Of a stretch of 64,000 bases of DNA, positions 23,536 through 30,662 are shown in pieces (position 1 is the stretch's first letter; every line of letters starts with the position of its first letter). This DNA is from 2-12-FULL-41-16 sp964473715 (GTDB lineage Bacteria; Patescibacteriota; Patescibacteriia; Magasanikbacterales; UBA922), in assembly GCA_964473715.1 (NCBI GenBank), contig CAYYQC010000001.1, forward strand, positions 61,877 to 125,876. Direction: 5' to 3'. The notes below the pieces were generated by a model. It saw only the letters and a list, made by a program, of their open reading frames with translations. It made no database searches and had not been told where the DNA came from. The translations under genes were made by a program, and so were the position numbers.

Positions 23536-25256
23536 ATTCTATCAAATAATTCTGGAGCGTAATACACGGTTTCTCCAGTATACCCCTTACGAACACCACG
23601 TTGCCGGTAAGCACTTAATTCTGGATTTTGAGTAATCATTTTCGCCAATCTGCTTGCTACTGTTTTATTAGATATACTTTTCAATTTTGCTAATTCAAAT
23701 GCGTTTAACCAGTTATCTAGAATTTCAGCTGGTTTAGTTAATTCAAAGTATTCTTGTAAGGCTGCAAAAACTTCAGGACCATACTGTGTTCTAATGTGTT
23801 TAGACGCACTAGGCAACTCTTCAGAAAATGGTAAACCATGTTCTTCAAACTCAGTTTTAAATATTTCTAAGACCGCCTTAAGCTTATCCAAATCAATACC
23901 TAATTTTTCTGCAAGTGCATTGGTAGTAAGCCAATCAGACTTTCTTTCTTTTGGAGTTAGAGCAATTACGAGATCTCTAACCAATTCTGGAGAGCAATAA
24001 TTGAACTCCCTTTTCTTTGGATCAGAAAATGGTTTTATTTGATACGCTTGTTCATCACCTTGTTTTTCTCGGGCTAACAAAGGGTAGAGCTCATCAAGCT
24101 TGTCTGACGCAGTCGCAAAACTTCGTTCTGTCATTTCTGCAATTTGCATGATACTTTTCCACCCATTTGGCGCCTGCGGCAATGGTTCAAGTTCTGGTCT
24201 TATAGTATTGATAAAATCAACATGTAAGTGCTCTTGCTTATGATGATTAGTATCACGCAATGGCGCAAACCACTGAGGATGACTTTCTTTATACTTTTTA
24301 ATGTAAGGCTCAAGAATTTTACCACCTTTTCTTCCTAAGGCAGACAGAGCACTTTTTCTGGTATGCCAATCTGGGCCCGCGTATTCATATTCTTGAGCAG
24401 CAGACTTTTCAGCCTGGATGACCGTTGATTTTGTTGGCTGACGAGATGAATCTTTTACTGGCCACGGCTCAAGTAATTCTGCCTTAGTTTTTTCTTGCCA
24501 AGATTTTTTAGCCTCTACAGAATCTTTATCACCTTTCCAAAAAATATGGGTAATAATCGGCAGACCTTCGTGTTTACCAGCTCCAATTCTTGTTAAAGAA
24601 GATATAAGTGTTTTGATTTCCTTTTCACGAATATTATGAAGGATAATAGTAGCGTGCTTAGGTTCATTCGTTACAAACAATGCTTTTTTAAAATCAGGTA
24701 TATAAAACTGATACAAAACATTTGATTCTAAATGGTTTTCAGGAACAATATTTTGATCAGTCACCGTGTGATTAGCACTAGCCAAAGTATATTCAACACC
24801 AATTTCTGTTAACAATTCTTTGACATATAATACCAAATTAACCCTTTTTATTTTTTCAGGTGATTCAGGCTCAGTCGTATTTTCAGGTTCAGGTAAAGTG
24901 CCTGGTGGAAACGGATGATAATCGAGAGTATAAGTATAATAGGGCTGATGAACATTAGTTACAGGCAATTGACCAATTCCCTGCTCTTTTTTTTCATTAT
25001 TATATAATTCTTCTGCTCTTAGCCATAAAACATCAGCTAATTTATTTGGATCAAATTGACCATCAACAGAAATATCAGGTCCAGAAATACCCATAAGTTC
25101 AGCAGCGTCCTGCCAGCCATAGGTTTCGTTTTTGCGCAATTGATCCCACTCGCCTACCAATAGATTGTACCACTGGGCATAGGTATCGTTTTCATCACGC
25201 TCATGCTTTTCCAGATGGGCATAGGTACTTTGGAAATATTCAGATGTTTCAGACAT
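23532..25256 (-). CDS. Large protein with three tandem winged-helix-like units
   Basis: A 574-residue protein I do not recognise as a whole. The C-terminal part (about 365-574) has three repeats, each an HTH-like segment followed by a wing ending in Y-x-x-PE-hydrophobic: FNYCSPELVRDLV, RTQYGPEVFAAL and TVYYAPELFDRI. Each is preceded by a helix-turn-helix pattern such as WLTTNALAEKLGIDLDKLKA or AFELAKLKSISNKTVASRLA. A central segment (about 140-240) may be a separate beta-rich domain. The protein looks DNA-binding. Its promoter overlaps a 12-bp perfect palindrome that recurs at the convergent ParB-like gene, so autoregulation is an attractive idea. Confidence 0.65.
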   Translation of the reverse strand: MSETSEYFQSTYAHLEKHERDENDTYAQWYNLLVGEWDQLRKNETYGWQDAAELMGISGPDISVDGQFDPNKLADVLWLRAEELYNNEKKEQGIGQLPVTNVHQPYYTYTLDYHPFPPGTLPEPENTTEPESPEKIKRVNLVLYVKELLTEIGVEYTLASANHTVTDQNIVPENHLESNVLYQFYIPDFKKALFVTNEPKHATIILHNIREKEIKTLISSLTRIGAGKHEGLPIITHIFWKGDKDSVEAKKSWQEKTKAELLEPWPVKDSSRQPTKSTVIQAEKSAAQEYEYAGPDWHTRKSALSALGRKGGKILEPYIKKYKESHPQWFAPLRDTNHHKQEHLHVDFINTIRPELEPLPQAPNGWKSIMQIAEMTERSFATASDKLDELYPLLAREKQGDEQAYQIKPFSDPKKREFNYCSPELVRDLVIALTPKERKSDWLTTNALAEKLGIDLDKLKAVLEIFKTEFEEHGLPFSEELPSASKHIRTQYGPEVFAALQEYFELTKPAEILDNWLNAFELAKLKSISNKTVASRLAKMITQNPELSAYRQRGVRKGYTGETVYYAPELFDRI

Positions 25257-25266
25257 AGGTATTTTT

Positions 25267-25281
25267 ACTATTAATAGTATA
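25267..25281 (-). promoter_or_regulatory. -10 box with 12-bp palindromic operator-like element
   Basis: On the minus strand TATACT (25276-25281) runs directly into the perfect palindrome ACTATTAATAGT (25267-25278). The promoter lies 19 bases before the ATG of the HTH protein. Confidence 0.6.
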
Positions 25282-25328
25282 GAGGAATTTAGAACAAAAA
25301 CAACCCCAACCCTCCCTTTTGAGCGGCT

Positions 25329-25356
25329 TTGCTATTTCTTCCAAAAGACCTATAAT
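25329..25356 (+). promoter_or_regulatory. Promoter of the secreted XAC2610-like protein gene
   Basis: TTGCTA (25329-25334), a 16-base spacer, TATAAT (25351-25356). The ATG is 12 bases later. Confidence 0.65.
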
Positions 25357-25368
25357 ATCCCTATTCTT

Positions 25369-26184
25369 ATGAACCATTTAACCAAACTAGGAATTCTCAC
25401 ACTTATTGGTAGTGCCATTGGCGCTGGTTTTTATTTTCACTATTCTGGCAATACAGTGACCGAGCCGGCTTTGGCGCAAACGGAAAAAATTGCGCCGATT
25501 GCTTCAAAAGAAATAAGAGAAAAAATATATTCTGCTGCGGATTTTCAGGGTCATGGACGCACAAGCAAGTCTGATCGCACCAGTGAAATTTTACATGTGG
25601 AAATTAATCCGCAACTTTCGCCATTTACTTTTTTAATTACCTCATTTACCAGCACCACGCGCGGCGCGATTTACGTATACTATGATTCAAAACCAGAGCC
25701 GGTCCAAACTATTTTACTGTCCGACCCAGACATGTTTCTTGGTGACCGAATTCATGAATTTTTTAATGTCACTGATCTTAATTTTGACGGTTATTTGGAT
25801 ATTGGTATTTTGGAAGAAGGCGGCGCAAAATGGGGCACCTATCAGTATTGGCTGTTTGATGAAAAAATCAAAACCTTTGTGGAAAATACATTTACCCAAG
25901 ATTTTCGAAAATTAAATTTTAATCAAATTACTTTTGATCAAGCCAACAAACAAATTACCATTAATAATTTTTGTGGCACATTAATTTGTGATAAAGATAT
26001 TTATCTAGTAACCGATAATAATTTAAATTTGTTTGAATCGTCTCACCAGGAACAACCCTATAGTTCAGACAATGATGGTACACAACTCAAAACATGCGTA
26101 ACCACAGTGGAAAAACACCAAGAAAATAAGATTATTAAAACCGAAAACACTTCTGAAAATTATTGCGACGGTTATTATTGGTAA
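25369..26184 (+). CDS. Secreted protein with FG-GAP/XAC2610-like motif
   Basis: A 271-residue protein with an N-terminal hydrophobic segment (about 5-25, LGILTLIGSAIGAGFYFHY) that acts as a signal or anchor, then TDLNFDGYLDIGILEEGG followed by an aromatic stretch, the D-x-N-x-DGYxD loop of FG-GAP/XAC2610-type proteins that may bind calcium. Four cysteines in the C-terminal half could form disulfides outside the cell. The function is unknown. It converges on the prepilin-peptidase fragment with a gap of four bases. Confidence 0.65.
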   Translation: MNHLTKLGILTLIGSAIGAGFYFHYSGNTVTEPALAQTEKIAPIASKEIREKIYSAADFQGHGRTSKSDRTSEILHVEINPQLSPFTFLITSFTSTTRGAIYVYYDSKPEPVQTILLSDPDMFLGDRIHEFFNVTDLNFDGYLDIGILEEGGAKWGTYQYWLFDEKIKTFVENTFTQDFRKLNFNQITFDQANKQITINNFCGTLICDKDIYLVTDNNLNLFESSHQEQPYSSDNDGTQLKTCVTTVEKHQENKIIKTENTSENYCDGYYW

Positions 26185-26188
26185 CGAA

Positions 26189-26473
26189 CTATTTACCAAT
26201 TATCAAAAAATACAAAGTGATTATTATCACTACCCCAAGAATTTCCGCGGCTGGATAGTGCCAGGAAATTTTTTGTTTACAGTAGCGACATTGCGCTTTT
26301 AACAATAACCAACTCAAAATCGGTACCAAATCAATTGGCACCAAAACGTGTTTGCAGTGCGGACAATGTGACCGACCATGAGCAATTGACTCCCCTTGTT
26401 TAGCTCGATAAAGCCAGGCATTAAAAAAGCTACCCAGGGTTAGACCAATTACAATTAACAGAAAAATGGTCAT
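26189..26473 (-). CDS. Prepilin peptidase N-terminal domain only
   Basis: A 94-residue protein. LGSFFNAWLYRAKQGESIAH and the zinc-type pairs CPHCKH and CRYCKQKIS with the following helix match the N-terminal part of type IV prepilin peptidases (PilD/GspO). The aspartyl protease core, about 130 further residues with the two catalytic aspartates, is absent: the frame stops after HYPAAEILGVVIIITLYFLI and the next bases belong to a convergent gene. It is therefore either a decayed gene or a stand-alone zinc-ribbon membrane domain. It lies 11 bases downstream of the DUF4091-type gene and is probably on its transcript. Confidence 0.72.
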   Translation of the reverse strand: MTIFLLIVIGLTLGSFFNAWLYRAKQGESIAHGRSHCPHCKHVLVPIDLVPILSWLLLKAQCRYCKQKISWHYPAAEILGVVIIITLYFLIIGK

Positions 26474-26484
26474 TGAAATCCAAA

Positions 26485-29088
26485 TTATTTCCCCTCAATA
26501 ATATTCGCCAATTCCAACCGAGCCGCTTCCCACACACTTGGATCATCAGACCACGACACAGGACCATTGAGGTAAGTTGGGTCAGCTGGATTTTCTACAC
26601 CTACTTCCCACATGGCTTTTGGTACTAAGCGATTAACAATTTCTTGAGTTTTAGCTGGGTTAACTTTGGCAGCCAAAGTAAGATAATCTACATCCTGAAT
26701 ACCACGGCGCCAGAATTTAAGACGCAAACTAGCAATTGGGCCAGACACATTATATGACTCAGTTGGGAAAATTTTATCAGTACCTGGATAAAACAGCACA
26801 CCGTCACCATTGGAATAATTCCAACCAGTAAGACCACGAATTGAATCTGGTGTGCCTGCGCCACCAAAGGTCATGGCTTGTTTAAACACATTAGTTTGAC
26901 CTGTACCACCTTGTGTATTGTTGTAATAAGTAGATTCCCAATAAAACCAACGACTTACATTTTTCTTATATTGTCCCCACGCAAGTTCACGAAGCGCCAC
27001 ACCGTCATCATCGGTCATAAACGAACCCTGACCCGGCCGACCACCATTGTACATCATGAATTTTTTGCCAGGTGTATTTTGGTAATAATTCACAGCATTT
27101 TGCCATATATCTGTTTCACCAAGTGTCATTCCAGAAACCACATAATCAAGACTTGGTGTTTCTACTTGCGCATGCATTGGCCACATGGTTACCATAGAAG
27201 GCACTTTACTACCTGAACCAGGATTATTATTTATCCAACTGGCCCACTGCTCAATTTGTTGATAATCCTGAACTTGAGGCTCATCAATTAAATGCAAGAA
27301 ATATTCTGTGCCTGGCGCATTATTCGCAAACCAATCGGCCCAATTATTAGTGTGATTCCACATCGCAGTTTTACCTTCATTTTTCCAACCCCATGAGCCA
27401 TATGGACCAATCGCGTAAACACCATTTCCCACACCAACACCAGGACCATCATACCCATTTGCAGCTGAGAAAAGTGTGCCATTTAAACGTGAAATCCAAT
27501 CTGGAAATGGAGCATCTTCATTCCAAACTAATTCACTAGTTGGACTTGCATCAATTAAAGAAATTTTGTGCCTGTGAGCAAGTAAAAAATGTTTATCTCG
27601 CAAATCTTTAATTGCCGCCACTTTACCAGCGGGGTATGCTTCGCCCAAATAACGCTCATTCAAATCTTTATAACCCATGTAAAGCATGGTTTTAGAATTT
27701 GGTTCATCGGGTAAAGCAAAATTTTTCACAGTTAACTGCACAGGAATGGTGCGAGTAATTACACCGTTTTCTTTAATGTTTACTGTGCCATTATAAATTC
27801 CGGCTGGCGCATTTTTTGGGATATAAATATCTGCCCAAATACTTTGGTTTTTATTTGCTGCAACAGTGAATGTACTGTGGAGTTCAATTGGCACTGCGAT
27901 GTCTGGGAAATTTTTATTTGCTGCCGGACGATTTACCCATTGACGGTCAGTAGCACGAAGACGTGCAGGTAGCTGTTGTTCATCATAATTACCGGCCATA
28001 AAAGCACTGAGCCCTTTGATTTCCAAATATCGAACATAAAATAATTCAATATTTCTATCAGTCCATTGATACAAATCATTGCCAGTGGCTGGCTTACCTT
28101 TAATGGTAAAATTATTTGGGCCAGTTAAGGTATCAAAAGAAACGGAAACATTTGCGGCCTGTGTATTTTTAGCTTCTAAAATTACATTAAAATTCACCAC
28201 TTCATTTTTGGCACCAAAAATCGAAATAGTATTTCCATTCCAAACTGAATTAGTTACATTCAAATTATTTGAAGCACGCAAATCTTCTTGTACCACTTTA
28301 TCCCCGCCTTCATTGGCCCAAACTGCGGAAATGTTTGACCCAGTTGGAACTGGTGGCAATGGAGTTGGGGTTGGGGTTGGAGTTGGTGTCGGAATCGGAG
28401 TAGGTGGCGGCACAGGCACAACCACTGGTTTAGCAGAAATAAAATTAAGATTTTTAGCTAAGTTTTTATTAGCAAATTGGGCAGTGACTCGCACGTACAC
28501 TTTTTTATTATTTTGCGGTAAATTATTAATTGTCACTGAAGTATTTTTTGTAGAATATGAACCATAATCAGATTTGCCAGAACCACTACCAACAATGACC
28601 AAATAATTATCAGCACTTTGATTGGTCCAAGTAAGCAGAGTGGTTGCGCCCGCCACTTTTTGACCAGCAATAGGCGAAATAAAAGTAACGGCCTTTGGTT
28701 TTATTACTGGTAAAGGTACTGGAACTGGAGTCGGCGCTGGAGTGATTGGTACAGTGGTAGCATTCAACACAAAATCTTGCGCCGGACCACCGGCAAACAC
28801 CCGAATATTAATTTTCGAAACAGCGGGTAAATTATCAACACGAAAGGTGGTACAAGGCGCGGAATTAAACCATTGGTAATTAGGTGATCCAACCGAAGAA
28901 CCAACGGCCACTTCACAAGCGGTTCCAGTGGGTGCAGCCAAATTAATCATCGCTGTGCCATTTGCCAAAGTACTCGAGGATAACAAAGCCACATCAACAG
29001 CTTGAACTGGAGTTACTATAAAAGGTGAGATTAGCAGGGCAAAAATTCCAATTAAGCTGAACGTAAAACGATTGAAGCGAGAAAGCAT
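26485..29088 (-). CDS. Secreted DUF4091-type glycoside-hydrolase-like protein
   Basis: An 867-residue protein. A signal peptide (about 1-29, ending VQAV) is followed by two Ig-like domains (about 30-120 and 130-220), a Pro/Thr linker (PTPIPTPTPTPTPTPLPP, about 230-247), another beta domain (about 255-450), then a TIM-barrel-like region with YFLHLIDEPQVQDY and VSRWFYWESTYYN, ending with LRLKFWRRGIQDVDYLTLA, the DUF4091 signature. Proteins of this type are thought to be extracellular glycosidases. It has no cell-wall anchor signal. It is followed closely by the prepilin-peptidase fragment. Confidence 0.78.
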   Translation of the reverse strand: MLSRFNRFTFSLIGIFALLISPFIVTPVQAVDVALLSSSTLANGTAMINLAAPTGTACEVAVGSSVGSPNYQWFNSAPCTTFRVDNLPAVSKINIRVFAGGPAQDFVLNATTVPITPAPTPVPVPLPVIKPKAVTFISPIAGQKVAGATTLLTWTNQSADNYLVIVGSGSGKSDYGSYSTKNTSVTINNLPQNNKKVYVRVTAQFANKNLAKNLNFISAKPVVVPVPPPTPIPTPTPTPTPTPLPPVPTGSNISAVWANEGGDKVVQEDLRASNNLNVTNSVWNGNTISIFGAKNEVVNFNVILEAKNTQAANVSVSFDTLTGPNNFTIKGKPATGNDLYQWTDRNIELFYVRYLEIKGLSAFMAGNYDEQQLPARLRATDRQWVNRPAANKNFPDIAVPIELHSTFTVAANKNQSIWADIYIPKNAPAGIYNGTVNIKENGVITRTIPVQLTVKNFALPDEPNSKTMLYMGYKDLNERYLGEAYPAGKVAAIKDLRDKHFLLAHRHKISLIDASPTSELVWNEDAPFPDWISRLNGTLFSAANGYDGPGVGVGNGVYAIGPYGSWGWKNEGKTAMWNHTNNWADWFANNAPGTEYFLHLIDEPQVQDYQQIEQWASWINNNPGSGSKVPSMVTMWPMHAQVETPSLDYVVSGMTLGETDIWQNAVNYYQNTPGKKFMMYNGGRPGQGSFMTDDDGVALRELAWGQYKKNVSRWFYWESTYYNNTQGGTGQTNVFKQAMTFGGAGTPDSIRGLTGWNYSNGDGVLFYPGTDKIFPTESYNVSGPIASLRLKFWRRGIQDVDYLTLAAKVNPAKTQEIVNRLVPKAMWEVGVENPADPTYLNGPVSWSDDPSVWEAARLELANIIEGK
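28361..28410 (-). repeat. Short tandem repeat coding for a Pro-Thr linker
   Basis: A degenerate hexamer repeat (GTTGGG, GTTGGA, GTCGGA on the plus strand) inside the DUF4091-type gene. It is in frame and codes for alternating Pro and Thr. Slippage here would change linker length in steps of two residues. Confidence 0.75.
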
Positions 29089-29322
29089 AAAATATTTTTA
29101 ACATTATAAAACATGCAAGTGAAATGTCTCTGAATTGATAGTTAATATATCCTAATTATGATTTTTTAGCAAAACTAAAAGACACCACTTTTGGTGATGT
29201 CTTTTAGTTCGGGAGCAATGGGTATGCTCCGTCCCCCTCTGTAAGATGTTGGTTTAAGTGATAGAACTTTGAGCCCATCGACCGAAGTCGTTCAAAGTTC
29301 TAGAGTTTTTTCGCTCATGGTC
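29089..29322. terminator. Terminator hairpins between the GC-rich lipoprotein gene and the DUF4091 gene
   Basis: Two strong hairpins and no gene. At 29263-29301 AGAACTTTGA pairs with TCAAAGTTCT, with T6 following on the plus side. At 29175-29207 CTAAAAGACATCAC pairs with GTGGTGTCTTTTAG and a T-rich tail follows on the minus strand. A small GGAGCA/TGCTCC hairpin lies between them. The second hairpin probably ends the GC-rich gene's transcript. Confidence 0.7.
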
Positions 29323-30031
29323 CTACTCGCTCGGATTGATCTCCTGAACGTGGAGGATCTGAAAGGGTAACCAGTGCCCAACCTGCATTCCAGTGAAGGA
29401 ATACTTCTGTAGGGTGAGGACAAACTGGCCCCCATTGTCCGGAATGAGCGAAGTCAGACGCAAGACATTCTCCTCGCCCACCTCCACATATGACTCCCTG
29501 GTGTCGTCGATTGGCCCGCCCATGGATACCTCGATTTGGGCGTGGTCGAAGGCCGGAACCAATAGCTCACCAGCGAAGGTGAACTCAGCGACCCGTTCAG
29601 TGGTGCCGGGATTCAGCCACTTCCACTTGAACCCGTTGGCCAGGTTCATGCGGATCGTACATGAGTCAGGACAGAACACGGTGACATCACCGTGAATTGA
29701 GAATGGGTCGAACCAGTCGACCTCCTTCTCGACCGCCTCAGTGATGCCGTCGTGGTCGTTGTCGACCCCATCCGCCGGGGTGGCAGGCTCGTGTTCCTGG
29801 GGCGGACATGGCTCGTCGCTGTTGCCAGCGGCGAAGGCCGCGGCGGCGGCCGCGATGAGTTCCGGCGGCAGCGGGACCTTCACTTCCGGCACCGGAACCT
29901 TAATGTCCGGGGTGCAGGCGGCGACGAAGAGGGTGAAGAGGGCGATGATGAAGTTGATGGAAACGCGCATTGTCTTTGCTCCGTCTGAGAAATGATTCCG
30001 GGAAACTCCCCGGCGAGTACTAAACCAACAT
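29246..30031. other. GC-rich cassette bounded by an 11-bp inverted repeat
   Basis: ATGTTGGTTTA at 29246-29256 and its exact reverse complement TAAACCAACAT at 30021-30031 lie either side of the GC-rich lipoprotein gene, just inside the AT-rich flanks. I saw no target-site duplication and no transposase, so this is only a hint of mobility. Confidence 0.35.
29323..29970 (-). CDS. GC-rich lipoprotein of unknown function
   Basis: A 216-residue protein started at ATG 29970, nine bases behind GGAG; an upstream in-frame reading without such a site is rejected. Residues 1-19 form a lipoprotein signal with lipobox FVAA-C19. Next come a Pro/Val spacer (IKVPVPEVKVPLPP), an alanine run, and DGVDNDHDGITEAVE, an acidic calcium-type loop. 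The rest (about 85-216) is beta-rich, with two nearby cysteines (FCPDSC). Composition is extreme: one sampled line has 43 G+C of 60. It is preceded by the same type of AT-rich promoter and leader element as the GC-rich genes near 8 and 10 kb. The function is unknown. Confidence 0.75.
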   Translation of the reverse strand: MRVSINFIIALFTLFVAACTPDIKVPVPEVKVPLPPELIAAAAAAFAAGNSDEPCPPQEHEPATPADGVDNDHDGITEAVEKEVDWFDPFSIHGDVTVFCPDSCTIRMNLANGFKWKWLNPGTTERVAEFTFAGELLVPAFDHAQIEVSMGGPIDDTRESYVEVGEENVLRLTSLIPDNGGQFVLTLQKYSFTGMQVGHWLPFQILHVQEINPSE

Positions 30032-30057
30032 TGTAAAGAACTGACTTTTTTTAGCAA
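29971..30057 (-). promoter_or_regulatory. 5' leader of the third GC-rich gene
   Basis: About 87 bases. It carries TACA-N5-GGTT (30023-30035), then a CCGGG/CCCGG hairpin, then GGAG before the ATG: the same order as in the leader of the GC-rich gene at 10 kb. Confidence 0.6.
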
Positions 30058-30063
30058 CGAACG

Positions 30064-30092
30064 AATATAACACAAAAAAGAGCCTTTGTCAA
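30064..30092 (-). promoter_or_regulatory. Promoter of the third GC-rich gene, -35 inside a terminator loop
   Basis: On the minus strand TTGACA (30087-30092), a 17-base spacer, TATATT (30064-30069). The -35 box is within the 8-base loop of the terminator at 30077-30100. Confidence 0.82.
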
Positions 30093-30100
30093 GGCTCTTT
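30077..30100 (-). terminator. Terminator of the nrdR-pyk operon
   Basis: AAAGAGCC and GGCTCTTT around an 8-base loop, with a T-run on the minus strand. It lies 48 bases after the last gene of the operon. Confidence 0.82.
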
Positions 30101-30147
30101 CCTATTTTTTTGGCTTAAGTTAGCCAAATTAATGTTAAAATTTAGGA

Positions 30148-30390
30148 TTAGCGAGTACCCGTGCGCATGCCAATGCGACCTTTATTTCCTAATCCGCCAC
30201 CCTTACCACGTCCCATGATTGGACCGCGAGATAACTGACCAGGACGACGCAAAGGAAAAGCTGGAGCAACTTTTTTCACCAACTTTTGTAGGTCTTCATT
30301 TGTCGGGCTATTATTACTATCATCTACTATAGGATTATTTACATTACTGTCGTCGGCGGCGATATTATTATTAGAATTATTGATATCCAT
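30148..30390 (-). CDS. Small protein with acidic Asn/Asp-rich start and Gly/Arg-rich tail
   Basis: An 80-residue protein. The first 35 residues are rich in Asn, Asp and Ser (NNSNNNIAADDSNVNN-like); the last 25 are basic and glycine-rich (GPIMGRGKGGGLGNKGRIGM). It is likely disordered, and the tail resembles RGG-type nucleic-acid-binding tails. It lies 19 bases after another small basic protein gene and before the operon terminator. I do not recognise it. Confidence 0.55.
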   Translation of the reverse strand: MDINNSNNNIAADDSNVNNPIVDDSNNSPTNEDLQKLVKKVAPAFPLRRPGQLSRGPIMGRGKGGGLGNKGRIGMRTGTR

Positions 30391-30409
30391 ACATTTTAAT
30401 TAAATGTAA

Positions 30410-30661
30410 TTAAGCGACTTTTTTGATTTTTGGTTTCTTATTTTTTACAACTCTTTTCTTCCTTACAATTGCTTTACTTTTTGTAGCAGTATTTTCTTGG
30501 GTAACCACACTGTCTTTAAAAAATCGCATGATAGATTTTTTATTTCTCGTTCCACCACGTGGTGGCTGACTCCGCGGCACTCCACCCTGACTTCTGGTGA
30601 CATTTCCCTTAAGATCTTTCTTAAAGAAATAATTGATTTTCACCTTATTAATTGGATCCAT
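30410..30661 (-). CDS. Small basic protein of unknown function
   Basis: An 83-residue protein from the ATG in a TAATATG junction, one base after the upstream stop. It contains RSQGGVPRSQPPRGGTRNKK and ends in a run of Lys/Arg (KAIVRKKRVVKNKKPKIKKV). It is probably disordered and may bind nucleic acid. Tight spacing to the pseudo-PEP-synthase gene argues that it is a real operon member. Confidence 0.55.
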   Translation of the reverse strand: MDPINKVKINYFFKKDLKGNVTRSQGGVPRSQPPRGGTRNKKSIMRFFKDSVVTQENTATKSKAIVRKKRVVKNKKPKIKKVA

Positions 30662-30662
30662 A

